Source: Jatrophihabitans sp.
Lineage (GTDB): Bacteria; Actinomycetota; Actinomycetes; Mycobacteriales; Jatrophihabitantaceae
Assembly: GCA_036389035.1 (NCBI GenBank)
Contig: DASVQQ010000026.1
Coordinates: 1 to 64,000 of the forward strand
Direction: 5' to 3'
DNA length: 64,000 bases
Shown: piece by piece, positions 44,501-53,278 of the stretch
Position numbering within the stretch: the stretch's first letter is position 1
Layout: every line of letters starts with the position of its first letter
Notes under the pieces: generated by a model
Databases searched by the model: none
What the model was told of the DNA's origin: nothing
What the model saw: only the letters and a program-made list of their open reading frames with translations
Translations under genes and position numbers: made by a program

Positions 44501-44556
44501 GAAAGGTGAGGACTCGACGCCCTCGCAGGAAAGGTGAGGACTCGACGCCCTCGCAG
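44501..44556. repeat. 28-bp perfect tandem duplication
   Basis: Two identical 28-bp copies lie head to tail at 44501-44528 and 44529-44556, in the intergenic region between the TetR gene end and the LuxR start. Each copy begins GAAAGGTGAGGACTCGACG. Confidence 0.9.
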
Positions 44557-44586
44557 GAAGTCGCGAGGCCTCGCTGATCGCTGGTC

Positions 44587-45234
44587 CTACTGGTCGCTGG
44601 CGCGTGCTGCCTGGCTGCGGCGCAGCCGGTTGCGCAGGGCCCGGCGGGCGACCGGGCCGAGGTCATCGAGCACCTCGGTCAGCACCGCGACCTGGGCCAG
44701 GGCGTCCAGGGCGTGCTCGGAGGACTCCGGGTCGGCCGCCTCGTACAGCTCCAGGCCGATGAACGCGGCCGCGAGCCCGCGGGCCAGGCCCGGGATGTCC
44801 AGGGCGGCCTTGATCGGGCTGTCGCTGAGGATGCGTTGCAGGGTCTGCTCGATCTCGTTGATCCACAGGTTCAGCGCCTGCCTGGCCGCCTCGGCGAGGA
44901 TGGCGTTCTGCTGCGCGGCGGCCAGCACCTGGGCCAGCACCTGGGTGTTGCCGGCCGCCCGCTCGACCTCGTGCAGGGACCGCCCGACGGTGAGCAGCTC
45001 ACGCAACGAGGTGACCTCGGCGAACTGGTCGGAGTACAGGGCCACCCGCGCCTGGGTCGCGCTCTGGCAGGCGGCGATGATCAGCTCGTCCACCGATCCG
45101 AAGTGGTAGAAGACCAGGGCCTGGTTGACGCCCGCGGCCGCGGCGATTGACCGGGCCGACGTGCCGGCGATGCCCTTGTCCCGCAGCGTCGCGATGGCAC
45201 CTGCCAGCAGCCGTTCACGGGTGTCACCGCTCAC
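44587..45234 (-). CDS. TetR-family repressor
   Basis: The N-terminal helix-turn-helix is clear: RERLLAGAIATLRDKGIAGT, SARSIAAAAGVNQALVFYHF, GSVDELIIAACQS. An all-helical ligand-binding domain of about 150 residues follows. I start at GTG 45234, close to the HTH, because upstream codons of the longer frame are low-complexity and overlap the neighbour. It follows the membrane-protein gene on the same strand. Three TTGAGC-N4-GCTCAA palindromes upstream of that gene cluster are its likely operators. Confidence 0.85.
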   Translation of the reverse strand: MSGDTRERLLAGAIATLRDKGIAGTSARSIAAAAGVNQALVFYHFGSVDELIIAACQSATQARVALYSDQFAEVTSLRELLTVGRSLHEVERAAGNTQVLAQVLAAAQQNAILAEAARQALNLWINEIEQTLQRILSDSPIKAALDIPGLARGLAAAFIGLELYEAADPESSEHALDALAQVAVLTEVLDDLGPVARRALRNRLRRSQAARASDQ

Positions 45235-45343
45235 CGGGCGGCGCCGGTGACTGGTGGGACCGAGCCCAAGTGGTCCCGTATCCAGGACCGGCCGAGGTAG
45301 GACATGATCGCTAACGGTACCGCTGCCGCGGCACCGCCAGCGA

Positions 45344-46420
45344 TCAGCCGAGCCGGGCACCGGGCTGCTCACCTCGCTCGCGTTGAGTGCCGCCGCCAGA
45401 CCACCCGTGAAGCCGAGAAGGCCATCCATGGACGACGAGCGGGGTCAGCAGCACCGCGGCGTAGGCGCCCAGCACGGCCAAGGCCTCGGCTTGGGCATGG
45501 CCGAGGTGCAGGCCCCACGCCTCGCTGAAGAAATGCGCCTTCACCAGCGGTATCGCCGCCGCGACGCTTGCGGTGATCAACCGCGCTCGGCGCATCCGCT
45601 GAACCACGCGCCGGCCGCTGAGGGCCAGCGCCAAGCCGGCCGCCAAGCCGAGCGCTGCTCCGACGACAGCTCCCCACTCCATGGCAACCAAACCTGCGAT
45701 CGCGAGAAAAGTCACCAGTTGCCCGACATCCCTGCTGGCCGTCGTCGAGGCGAGACCGAAAAGCGCCACCGTGGGCAGGGCGACAAGGACGCCGAGCGTC
45801 CCGCCTCCGACGGCGCCCCAGCCCAGTCCCCGGACGATCAGCAGGAAGGGGTTCCACTTCGTGGCCGCCTCGCTCAGGCCGCTGTCCAAGGACGGCATCG
45901 GTGCTCCCGGTGGTATTCGAGGCGGCATCGGCACGGGGGCGTTGACGGCCGGCGGAGGCCCGTTGACGATTCGCGGGGTCAGCAGCACCGCGGCCACGAC
46001 GGCCACCGCGGCCACGCCGGCCGCTATGACGTAGCCCTCCGTCGGGCGGGCCCGGTCCAAGCAGTACGCCAACGGTGCCGCTGCCGCGGCGCTGCCGGTG
46101 ACCAGCCGAGCGCGGTGCATCCGACGGAGGTCGCTCCGCCCGCTGAGAGCCAGTGCCAGACCGGCCATCAAAGCGACGCTTCCCGCGACCAGACCGCCGA
46201 TCGCACCGGCGAGCGGGAAGAACATCACCGCCCAGATGAGTCCGCCCAGTACGAACTTGCCGACGTCGGGGGGTCTTCCCAGGTCCGGTTGAGCGAGGAC
46301 GCCGAAGCCGATCCAGCCGGCCAGGGTGACCTCACCGAGCACCACACCCCAGAGAACGCCCAGGTACAGCCCTCGCCCGATCATCAGGAACCGGTGCCGC
46401 AGCGTGCCTATGTCGTCCAT
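45344..46420 (-). CDS. Polytopic membrane protein with internal duplication
   Basis: The 358-residue product consists of two similar halves. Each ends with a helix, a GLALALSGR motif, a basic RRMHRARLVTGSAAAA or QRMRRARLITASVAAA turn, another helix and VLLTPRIVNG or VLLTPLVVHG. Each half has about four transmembrane segments, joined by a Pro-rich linker near residues 160-190. ATG 46420 has GGGGGAC upstream. No transporter signature is seen. It lies between the small Pro-rich protein and TetR, suggesting a TetR-controlled membrane unit. Confidence 0.8.
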   Translation of the reverse strand: MDDIGTLRHRFLMIGRGLYLGVLWGVVLGEVTLAGWIGFGVLAQPDLGRPPDVGKFVLGGLIWAVMFFPLAGAIGGLVAGSVALMAGLALALSGRSDLRRMHRARLVTGSAAAAAPLAYCLDRARPTEGYVIAAGVAAVAVVAAVLLTPRIVNGPPPAVNAPVPMPPRIPPGAPMPSLDSGLSEAATKWNPFLLIVRGLGWGAVGGGTLGVLVALPTVALFGLASTTASRDVGQLVTFLAIAGLVAMEWGAVVGAALGLAAGLALALSGRRVVQRMRRARLITASVAAAIPLVKAHFFSEAWGLHLGHAQAEALAVLGAYAAVLLTPLVVHGWPSRLHGWSGGGTQRERGEQPGARLG

Positions 46421-46449
46421 GCCGTCCCCCAACCCTGTCTCGGCTCGGG

Positions 46450-46584
46450 TCAGGCCGGAGCTTTGCCGCCGCCCATATACGGATTCGGCTCCATCGGCGG
46501 GTCGTCGCCGGGCTGCTTGTCCGGCGGCGGTGGCAGCGTCTGGCCGTTGTCGTCTGTGGGGTCGGGCTGGATCGGCTCACTCAT
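46450..46584 (-). CDS. Small Pro/Asp-rich protein (44 aa)
   Basis: ATG 46584 follows AAAGGAG by 7 bases, an excellent ribosome site, and the product MSEPIQPDPTDDNGQTLPPP ends in NPYMGGGKAPA. It is disordered, with no cysteine. It is the first gene of the unit read toward the duplicated membrane protein and TetR. No homologous family is known to me; a small partner of the membrane protein is possible. Confidence 0.65.
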   Translation of the reverse strand: MSEPIQPDPTDDNGQTLPPPPDKQPGDDPPMEPNPYMGGGKAPA

Positions 46585-46648
46585 CAGAGGCTCCTTTGGA
46601 TTGTGGTGGTCTTCGGACGTGACGTCGGCTCGGATGCTTGGCACCACT

Positions 46649-46664
46649 TTGAGCGACTGCTCAA
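46649..46664. promoter_or_regulatory. TetR-like operator, copy 1
   Basis: TTGAGCGACTGCTCAA is an inverted repeat (TTGAGC, N4, GCTCAA). It is one of three such sites upstream of the small Pro-rich gene. Confidence 0.75.
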
Positions 46665-46676
46665 TTGAACCATTTC

Positions 46677-46692
46677 TTGAGCACTCGCTCAA
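46677..46692. promoter_or_regulatory. TetR-like operator, copy 2
   Basis: TTGAGCACTCGCTCAA is the same TTGAGC-N4-GCTCAA palindrome, 28 bp further from the gene than copy 1. Confidence 0.75.
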
Positions 46693-46710
46693 GAGGTTCG
46701 AGGCATAAAT

Positions 46711-46726
46711 TTGAGCGACTGCTCAG
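46711..46726. promoter_or_regulatory. TetR-like operator, copy 3
   Basis: TTGAGCGACTGCTCAG differs from copy 1 only in the last base. It lies 34 bp beyond copy 2. Confidence 0.7.
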
Positions 46727-46874
46727 AACGCTCGGCGAGCTGGTCAGGGTCAAGGTCCGGCACGTGCGACGACCACGCGCGTGCCGCGCACGGTCGGCAC
46801 GGTCGGCACGGTCGGCAATAAGAGCTAGCCGACGAGTACGCGGAGCTGCCCGGCAAGCACCGCCACGCTTGTCC

Positions 46875-48092
46875 TCAGCTGACCGGAACCGCCGGCGCGT
46901 CGGCCACCACGCGGCGCAGCCGGGCCGCCAGCAGCATCGCGAACGCCGCCGAGGCCAGCGCGCAGCCGGCCGGCACCGAGAACGCCAGCCGGGCGCCGTG
47001 CTCGTCGGCGATGCCGCCGACCACCGCCGCGCCCAGGCCGTACCCGACCGACAGCCCGGTGCCGATCCAGGTCAGGCCCTCGGTGAGCGAGTTGGCCGGC
47101 ACGATCGAGTCCACCAGGCTGAACGCGCCGATCAGGGTGGGCGCGATCCCCAGCCCGATCACCCCCGCGATCAGCGCCAGCACTCCCACGCTGGTCGCGG
47201 CGAACAGCAGCAGGGGCATCAACCCGAACAGCACGGCGCTGACGGTGAACCTGCGCAGCAGCGACGAGCGCCAGTGCCGGCCGCCGTAGACCAGGGCCGA
47301 CACCGCGCTGCCGGCGGCGAAGCTGGCTATCACCCAGCCGGCGCTGGCCCGCTGGCCGTACTGGCCGCAGAAGGCGATCATCGTCACCTCGACGCTGCCG
47401 AAGACCGCGCCCATGAACACCATGCACCCGGTGATCAGCGACATCCCCCGAAACCGCAAGGCGAACTCGTGTCGCTCGCCGGCCACTCGGATCCGCACCG
47501 GCGGCTCGGTGGACCGCAGCGCCGCCAGCCACATGGTGCCGATGCTGATCACCAGCAGCGCCAGTCCCAGAGTCACCAGCGGGTGGGTATGGATGGCCAG
47601 CACGGTGGCGACCAGCGGCCCTAGGACGAAGATCACCTCGTCCAGGGTGGATTCGATCGAGTAGCCGGTCGAGCGCTCCGGGGCCTCGCCGGGCCAGATG
47701 TAGGACCAGCGGGCCCGCACCAGCGCGCCGATGTTGAGCATGGTGATGCCCATCAGCACCGCCGGCGCGACCAGCGTCCAGAGCGGCGCGTGCACCGTGA
47801 TCAGCGCGCCGAACGCCGCGGTGGAGAGCAGGTGGCCGATCAGGAACCATGGCAGCACCCGGTGCTGCCCGAGCTTGTCGACCAGCACCGCCGCCACCGG
47901 GTTGCCGACCGCGCCGCCCAGGACGTAGCACCCGCTGACCACTCCGGCGAAGCCGTAGGAATTGGTGCGCCCCGAGATGATCAGCACGATCGCGATCGGG
48001 TAGATGGCCAGGGTAATCCGCGCCAGGAATCCGGCGGCGGAGAATTCCACCGTCCCGGGTATCGCAAAGGCGGCTCGGTAGCGGTTCAGCAC
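46875..48092 (-). CDS. MFS transporter
   Basis: The 405-residue product has twelve predicted transmembrane helices in two six-helix bundles, with the MFS loop GNPVAAVLVDKLGQHRVLPW (motif A-like) after helix 2 and ADEHGARLAFSVPAG between later helices. It is probably a proton-driven exporter in the plasma membrane. It reads toward the TetR/membrane cluster and starts 4 bp after the era stop, so it may be expressed from the era side. The substrate is unknown. Confidence 0.9.
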   Translation of the reverse strand: MLNRYRAAFAIPGTVEFSAAGFLARITLAIYPIAIVLIISGRTNSYGFAGVVSGCYVLGGAVGNPVAAVLVDKLGQHRVLPWFLIGHLLSTAAFGALITVHAPLWTLVAPAVLMGITMLNIGALVRARWSYIWPGEAPERSTGYSIESTLDEVIFVLGPLVATVLAIHTHPLVTLGLALLVISIGTMWLAALRSTEPPVRIRVAGERHEFALRFRGMSLITGCMVFMGAVFGSVEVTMIAFCGQYGQRASAGWVIASFAAGSAVSALVYGGRHWRSSLLRRFTVSAVLFGLMPLLLFAATSVGVLALIAGVIGLGIAPTLIGAFSLVDSIVPANSLTEGLTWIGTGLSVGYGLGAAVVGGIADEHGARLAFSVPAGCALASAAFAMLLAARLRRVVADAPAVPVS

Positions 48093-48095
48093 GGT

Positions 48096-49022
48096 CTAGA
48101 AGCCGAGCCGATCGAGCTTCTTGGGGTCGCGCTGCCACTCGCCCATCACCGCGACGTGCAGGTTGAGGTTGACCCGCCGGCCCAGCAGCGCCTCGATGCC
48201 GCGCCGGGCGTCGGCGCCGATCCGCTTCAGCCGGCTGCCACCGCTGCCCAGGATGATCGGCTTCTGGCTGGAGCGCTCCAGGTGCAGGGTCGCGAAAATG
48301 TCGATCAGCGGCAACCGGCCGCCGGCCGCGCCGCCCTCGCGCGGGTTCATCTCCTCCACCGTGACCGCGATCGAGTGCGGCAGCTCGTCGCGGACGTCGG
48401 TCAGCGCCGCCTCGCGGATCAACTCGGCGATCCGGCTCATCTCGCTCTCGTCGGTGGTCATCTCCACCGGGTACAGCTGCGGGCCTTCGGGCAGCCGCGC
48501 CATCAGCAGATCGGCCAGCAGGCTGACCTGGTCACCGGCGCGGGCCGACACCGGAACGATCTCGACGAACTCGCCGAGCTTGCTGATCGCCATCAGCTGC
48601 TCGGCGACCCGTTGCTTGTTGACCGTGTCGGTCTTGGTGACGATCGCCACCGCCGGAGCTTTCAGCGCCTGCAGCTCGGCGGCGATGAACCGGTCGCCGG
48701 GGCCGATCTTGTCGTTGGCCGGAATGCAGAAGCCCACCACGTCCACCTCGGACAGCGCCTCGCGCACCACGTCGTTGAGCCGCTGGCCCAGCAGCGTCCG
48801 GGGCCGGTGCAGGCCGGGAGTGTCGACGATCACGAGCTGGCCATCCGGCCGGCTGAGCACCCCGCGGACGGCCCGACGGGTGGTCTGCGGCTTGTCACTG
48901 GTGATCACGATCTTGGAGCCGATCAGGGCGTTGGTCAGCGTCGACTTGCCGGCGTTGGGACGGCCCACGAACGCGCAGAAGCCAGAGCGGTAGCTGGTGG
49001 AAGACCCGGTCACACCAGCCAT
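48096..49022 (-). CDS. era: GTPase Era
   Basis: The G-motifs are present: G1 GRPNAGKST, switch KPQTTRR, G3 DTPG, G4 TKTD and G5 VSARAG. The C-terminal KH domain includes SSQKPIILGSGGSRLKRIG. Era binds 16S rRNA and supports 30S assembly. ATG 49022 is used; GTG 49013 is nearly as likely because GGGAGG is better spaced from it. The longest frame would add 77 residues crossing the neighbouring palindrome. Confidence 0.95.
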   Translation of the reverse strand: MAGVTGSSTSYRSGFCAFVGRPNAGKSTLTNALIGSKIVITSDKPQTTRRAVRGVLSRPDGQLVIVDTPGLHRPRTLLGQRLNDVVREALSEVDVVGFCIPANDKIGPGDRFIAAELQALKAPAVAIVTKTDTVNKQRVAEQLMAISKLGEFVEIVPVSARAGDQVSLLADLLMARLPEGPQLYPVEMTTDESEMSRIAELIREAALTDVRDELPHSIAVTVEEMNPREGGAAGGRLPLIDIFATLHLERSSQKPIILGSGGSRLKRIGADARRGIEALLGRRVNLNLHVAVMGEWQRDPKKLDRLGF

Positions 49023-49165
49023 CCTCCCAGCCTTGCCCGGGTCCCGAGAACCACGGGTCGGCAGGTCGACCCTCGCGCCGAGCACTTGACAAGGATCAGT
49101 CCGGTAGCCGTTTCCAGCCGTGCGCAGCAATCGCAGCCACCGATACGGCTGTACCTGTACTTGAT

Positions 49166-49203
49166 TACTCACACAACGCATGACACAATGCGTTGTGTGA
49201 GTA
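49166..49203. promoter_or_regulatory. 15-bp inverted repeat over the start of the HTH-nucleotidyltransferase gene
   Basis: TACTCACACAACGCA (49166-49180) and TGCGTTGTGTGAGTA (49189-49203) are perfect complements separated by 8 bases. The ATG at 49188 and the alternative GTG at 49197 both fall within or beside the right arm. This suggests autoregulation by the encoded HTH protein. Confidence 0.8.
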
Positions 49204-49778
49204 CAGCTCCGCCTCGGCTTGCGCCGATCTTCCGCAGCGACACGCAGCTGCACATCCTTGGCGCCACTTACCTAGAGCCAGAGCGCCACTTCACGATCCC
49301 TGAACTCGTCGAGCGATCCCGCCGTCCGCAGCCTACAGTCGCGCGCGAGGTCGAGCGGCTCGTCGAGGCCGGCCTGCTCGAGACCGAATTGCGCAGCGGC
49401 CGACGCAGCGTCTGGGCAAACACGATCTCTCCCATCTTCAATGAACTCCACTCGATCCTGCTCAAGACCATCGGACCGAAGGCTGTCCTGGAAACCCAAC
49501 TTCGCGGGCTGCTCGGTGTCGATCGCGCGCTAATCTACGGCTCATGGGCGCGCCGTTACCACGGCCAACCAGGCCCACTTCCCCAGGACGTCGACCTCAT
49601 GGTCGTCGGCAGCGCAGACGTTGACGCGATCCGCAGGGAAGCCGACAGCGCCTCCCGCAAGCTCAGCCGTGATGTCAACGTCACGGTGCTGACCGCGGAC
49701 GAGTGGGACACCAGCCCGACCGGATTCGTCAGGCACCTCCGGTCCGAGCCGCTGGTCGAACTGGACCTGCGGGGATGA
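49188..49778 (+). CDS. Winged-helix plus nucleotidyltransferase (MNT-like) protein
   Basis: The 196-residue product has an N-terminal winged helix (HFTIPELVERSRRPQPTVAR, EVERLVEAGLLETELRSGRR). This is followed by a minimal nucleotidyltransferase domain with IYGSWARRY and QDVDLMVVG, the GS-x(n)-DxD signature. MNT domains act as antitoxins of HEPN toxins by AMPylation, or as stand-alone transferases. A 46-codon frame overlaps its stop by ATGA at 49775. The operator-like palindrome covers the start. Partner and target are unknown. Confidence 0.8.
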   Translation: MRCVSTAPPRLAPIFRSDTQLHILGATYLEPERHFTIPELVERSRRPQPTVAREVERLVEAGLLETELRSGRRSVWANTISPIFNELHSILLKTIGPKAVLETQLRGLLGVDRALIYGSWARRYHGQPGPLPQDVDLMVVGSADVDAIRREADSASRKLSRDVNVTVLTADEWDTSPTGFVRHLRSEPLVELDLRG

Positions 49779-49915
49779 CGCTGCCTCCGCCCGTCGCAAT
49801 GCTGATGACCGCGCGGCGCGGCTTGATTCGAACGCGACGGCGCTTCGGCTCAGCGCATCTTGAACGTGAAGCCGCCCCCGGCCGGGAGTGGTGTTTCCGG
49901 GCGATTGACCGCTGA
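49775..49915 (+). CDS. Short downstream frame coupled to the MNT gene
   Basis: ATG 49775 overlaps the MNT stop (ATGA), the arrangement expected for a toxin partner. The 46-residue product (MTLPPPVAMLMTARRGLIRT, then RRRFGSAHLEREAAPG) stops abruptly. A functional HEPN partner would be over 100 residues and contain Rx4-6H, which is absent, so this is probably a truncated remnant. Confidence 0.35.
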   Translation: MTLPPPVAMLMTARRGLIRTRRRFGSAHLEREAAPGREWCFRAIDR

Positions 49916-49917
49916 CC

Positions 49918-50268
49918 TCAGGCAGGCAGCCGGCCGCGCTCGTCGACGGCGTACACGACCGCCGCCGGCGTCAGCTCGGCCACCGCCGCGGCACCGGCCG
50001 GGTCGCCTTCGGCGCCGGCGGACAGCACCACCGCTGCCTCCAGGCCCGGCGCGCCGGCGGAGACCGCCATCGCCACCGCCACCTGCAGCGCCGACAGCCG
50101 AAGCGAGGGCAGCGCCACGCTCGCCGCCGCGTAGGTGCGCCCGTCGGTGTCGCGCACGGCCGCGCCCTGGGCCGCGCCGGTGCGGGCCCGGGTGGCGCGG
50201 GCCAGGGTCACCAGCTTGGCGTCCTCGCCCTGCAGCGAGCCGTCCTCACCGACCGGCGCCTCAAGCAT
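49918..50268 (-). CDS. Cytidine-deaminase-like protein lacking the zinc site
   Basis: From ATG 50268 (GAGG 6 bases upstream) the product reads LVTLARATRARTGAAQGAAV, RDTDGRTYAAASVALPSLRL and SALQVAVAMAVSAG, following the cytidine deaminase fold. The zinc ligands C/HAE and PCxxC are not present: ALPSLRLSALQ stands where they would be. It overlaps the CBS-protein stop by 8 bases and occupies a position where actinobacteria often carry such a gene. It is probably non-catalytic. Confidence 0.75.
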   Translation of the reverse strand: MLEAPVGEDGSLQGEDAKLVTLARATRARTGAAQGAAVRDTDGRTYAAASVALPSLRLSALQVAVAMAVSAGAPGLEAAVVLSAGAEGDPAGAAAVAELTPAAVVYAVDERGRLPA

Positions 50269-51559
50269 CCTCATCCTCGCGATCCTCGACCTCTTCCACC
50301 CTGCGGGCCAGCACCGTGTCGATCCGGTTTCGGCGCCCGCCCACGCTCTCGGCGGTGAGCTGCAGGCCGTAGGCGGTGGCCGACGAGCCGGCGATCGGCA
50401 CCCGGCCGAGCAGCTGGGCCAGCAGCCCGCCGACCGTCTCGACATCGTCGCCGCGGGGCAGCTCGACCCCGAACAGCTCGCCGAGGTCCTCCACCGGCAG
50501 CCGGGCGGTCAGCCGCAGCGAACCGTCATCCAGTTTCTCCACCGGCACCCGCTCGACGTCGTACTCGTCGCGGATCTCACCGACGATCTCTTCCAGGATG
50601 TCCTCGATCGTCACCAGGCCGGCGGTGCCGCCGTACTCGTCGATGACGATGGCCAGATGCTGGTAGTGGGCCTGCATCTCGCGCAGCAGCTCATCGACCG
50701 GTTTGGACTCCGGCACGAAGGTGGGCGGCCGCATCACCTCGTCGAGCTTGGTCTGCCGGGCCCGTTCCTGGTCCTGGGCGCGGCGCACCAGGTCCTTGAG
50801 GTACACCATCCCCACGACGTCGTCGACGTTGTCGGCCACCACCGGAATCCGGCTGAAACCTGACCGCAGCGCCAGCGCCAGCGCCTGCGGCACGGTCTTG
50901 GTGCTCTCGATCCAGACCACCTCGGTGCGCGGCACCATCACCTCGCGGGCGATCGTGTCACCGAGGTCGAAGACCGACTGGATCATCTCCCGCTCGCCGC
51001 GCTCCACGACGCCGCGCGACTCCGCCAGGTTCACCAGCTCGCGGATCTCGACCTCGGAGGAGAACGGGCCGTCACGCAGGCCCTTGCCCGGGGTGAGCGC
51101 GTTGCCCAGCAGGATCAGCAGCGAGGCCAGCGGGCCGAAGACCCGGCCCAGCCAGAGCACCGGACCGGCGCCGGCCAGCGCCACCGGATAGACGTGCTGA
51201 CGGCCCAGGGTGCGCGGGCCCACCCCGATCAGGACGTAGGAGACCACCACCATCACCGCGACGGTCAGCAGCACCACCGGCCAGTTGGTGCCCCACTCCG
51301 AGGTGGCCACCACGGTGGCGAACACGGTGGCGGTGAGCTCGGCCGCGACCCGCAGCAGCAGGATCAGGTTGGTGTGCCGGGCCCGGTCGTTGAGCACCTT
51401 GGACAGCGACACCGCGCCACGCCGGCCCTCGCGGACGTACTCCTCCTCGACCCGGGCGACCGACACCCGGGCCAGCGCGGCGTCGACCGCCGCCAGGGCT
51501 CCGGCAACCGGCACCAGCAGCAGCGCCACGATCAGCAGCACCAGATAGAGCCCGCTCAT
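50261..51559 (-). CDS. CNNM/CorC-type hemolysin-like transporter with CBS pair
   Basis: Starting at ATG 51559 (MSGLYLVLLIVALLLVPVAG), the product has three to four transmembrane helices of the CNNM domain, then a CBS pair (MVPRTEVVWIESTKTVPQAL, VMRPPTFVPESKPVDELLRE) and a C-terminal CorC_HlyC domain. Family members move magnesium or cobalt ions. It sits between ybeY and era as usual. The longer frame to 51706 merely overlaps ybeY. Confidence 0.93.
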   Translation of the reverse strand: MSGLYLVLLIVALLLVPVAGALAAVDAALARVSVARVEEEYVREGRRGAVSLSKVLNDRARHTNLILLLRVAAELTATVFATVVATSEWGTNWPVVLLTVAVMVVVSYVLIGVGPRTLGRQHVYPVALAGAGPVLWLGRVFGPLASLLILLGNALTPGKGLRDGPFSSEVEIRELVNLAESRGVVERGEREMIQSVFDLGDTIAREVMVPRTEVVWIESTKTVPQALALALRSGFSRIPVVADNVDDVVGMVYLKDLVRRAQDQERARQTKLDEVMRPPTFVPESKPVDELLREMQAHYQHLAIVIDEYGGTAGLVTIEDILEEIVGEIRDEYDVERVPVEKLDDGSLRLTARLPVEDLGELFGVELPRGDDVETVGGLLAQLLGRVPIAGSSATAYGLQLTAESVGGRRNRIDTVLARRVEEVEDREDEDA

Positions 51560-51569
51560 GCCAGCAGCC

Positions 51570-52079
51570 CTAGCCGCGTTTCTGGCCGGCGGTGCCGGGC
51601 AACGGCGTTCGGATCGGGCCGCGGCCGGTGGCCTCGGCCCAACCGGTGACCAGCCGGGACTGCAAGTCGAACATCTCGCGCTCATCCTCGGGCTCGCCGT
51701 GGTCATAGCCGAGCAGGTGCAGCACGCCGTGGGTGGTCAGCAGGAACAGCTCGGCGTCGGTGCTGTGCCCGGCCTCCTCGGCCTGCTTGGCCGCGACCGA
51801 CGGGCACAGGATCACATCGCCGAGCAACGACGGGCCGGGGTCGGTCTCGAGCCCTGGCTTGTCGTCGAGGGTGTCCATCGGAAAGGCCATCACATCGGTC
51901 GGGCCGTCCAGGTCCAGCCACTGCTTGTGCAGCGTCGACATGGCTGCCTCGTCGACCACCAGGATGGACAGCTCTGCCAACGGGTTGATGCCGAGGGAGT
52001 CCAGCACGTACCGGGCGGCCGAGCTGATCGCCCGCTCGTCGACACGCACGCCGGACTCGTTGTTTACCTCAATGCTCAT
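51570..52079 (-). CDS. ybeY: Endoribonuclease YbeY
   Basis: The zinc motif H-G-x-L-H-L-x-G-Y-D-H is present as [16 protein letters not shown]. Upstream is the conserved [20 protein letters not shown] and [12 protein letters not shown]. YbeY matures 16S rRNA and participates in ribosome quality control. It lies between phoH and the CBS-protein gene on the same strand. Confidence 0.95.
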   Translation of the reverse strand: MSIEVNNESGVRVDERAISSAARYVLDSLGINPLAELSILVVDEAAMSTLHKQWLDLDGPTDVMAFPMDTLDDKPGLETDPGPSLLGDVILCPSVAAKQAEEAGHSTDAELFLLTTHGVLHLLGYDHGEPEDEREMFDLQSRLVTGWAEATGRGPIRTPLPGTAGQKRG

Positions 52080-52146
52080 GAACGCTCATTCGCCACTCGG
52101 CTCGACCGCTCAGGCTCGGGTGAGCCGCTCATCGGCGTCAGCCGCC

Positions 52147-53133
52147 CTAGCTCGCGTCGTCGTATTTGGAATACGCCTCGACGATGTTGCCCACCAGCTG
52201 GTGGCGCACGACGTCCTTGGAGTCGAGATAGGCGAACTCGATGTCCTCGACGTCGCTGAGGATGTCGCGGACCACCCGCAGCCCGGACTTGGAGCCGTTG
52301 GGCAGGTCCACCTGGGTGATGTCACCGGTGACCACGATCTTTGACCCGAAACCGAGCCGGGTCAGGAACATCTTCATCTGCTCGGGCGTGGTGTTCTGGG
52401 CCTCGTCCAGGATCACGAACGCGTCGTTGAGGGTGCGCCCGCGCATATAGGCCAGCGGCGCGACCTCGATGGTGCCGGCCTGTAGCAGCCGGGGCACCGA
52501 CTCGGGATCGAGCATGTCGTGCAAGGCGTCCATCAGCGGGCGCAGGTACGGGTCGATCTTGTCGTTGAGGGTGCCGGGCAGAAAGCCCAGGCGCTCGCCG
52601 GCCTCGACCGCCGGCCGGGTCAGGATGATCCGGTTGACACGCTTGGCCTGCAGGGCCTGCACCGCCTTGGCCACCGCCAGGTAGGTCTTGCCGGTGCCGG
52701 CCGGGCCGATGCCGAAGACGATGGTGTGCTCGTCGATGGAGTCGACGTAGCGCTTCTGGTTCACCGTCTTGGGCCGGATGTTCTTGCCGCGCCGGGACAG
52801 GATGTTCAGGCTGAGCACCTCGGCCGGCCGCTGCTCGGTGTCGGCCTGCAAGATGCCGAGCGTGCGGCCCACCGAGTCCGCGGTCAGGTCGTGTCCGGAC
52901 TGCATAAGTTGAACCAACTCCTCGAAGAGCCTGATGGCCAGAGCGTTGTCGCCGGGTTCACCGGTCACCGTGATCTCGTTGCCGCGCACATGGATCTCGG
53001 AGTCCAGTCGCGCTTCCATGAGCTTCAGGAGCTCGTCACGCGGTCCGAGCAGGCCCACCATCGACAGCTTCCCAGGGACCACGAACGGAGTCTGGACGCG
53101 TTGGCGTGGCCGTGCTGGTGTCGGTTCCGACAA
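52147..53133 (-). CDS. phoH: PhoH-like ATPase
   Basis: The P-loop ATPase motifs are [33 protein letters not shown] and [20 protein letters not shown], then [15 protein letters not shown]. An N-terminal KH-like region precedes them. PhoH is linked to RNA metabolism and is often co-transcribed with ybeY, as here. The 5' region 53134-53278 is A/T-richer and probably contains the promoter. Confidence 0.95.
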   Translation of the reverse strand: MSEPTPARPRQRVQTPFVVPGKLSMVGLLGPRDELLKLMEARLDSEIHVRGNEITVTGEPGDNALAIRLFEELVQLMQSGHDLTADSVGRTLGILQADTEQRPAEVLSLNILSRRGKNIRPKTVNQKRYVDSIDEHTIVFGIGPAGTGKTYLAVAKAVQALQAKRVNRIILTRPAVEAGERLGFLPGTLNDKIDPYLRPLMDALHDMLDPESVPRLLQAGTIEVAPLAYMRGRTLNDAFVILDEAQNTTPEQMKMFLTRLGFGSKIVVTGDITQVDLPNGSKSGLRVVRDILSDVEDIEFAYLDSKDVVRHQLVGNIVEAYSKYDDAS

Positions 53134-53278
53134 GTGCTTCTGCGCTGCTTTCTGTCTCTGGAGGACGCTGAGAGCCTGGTGCCTTCTACTTTACCCGTAC
53201 CTTGCTATAACCAAACTGTAGTTATGCCCGGGTCTATTCCATCCTAAGCCGGGCCACAACGGCCCGGTGCCTCCCGGC

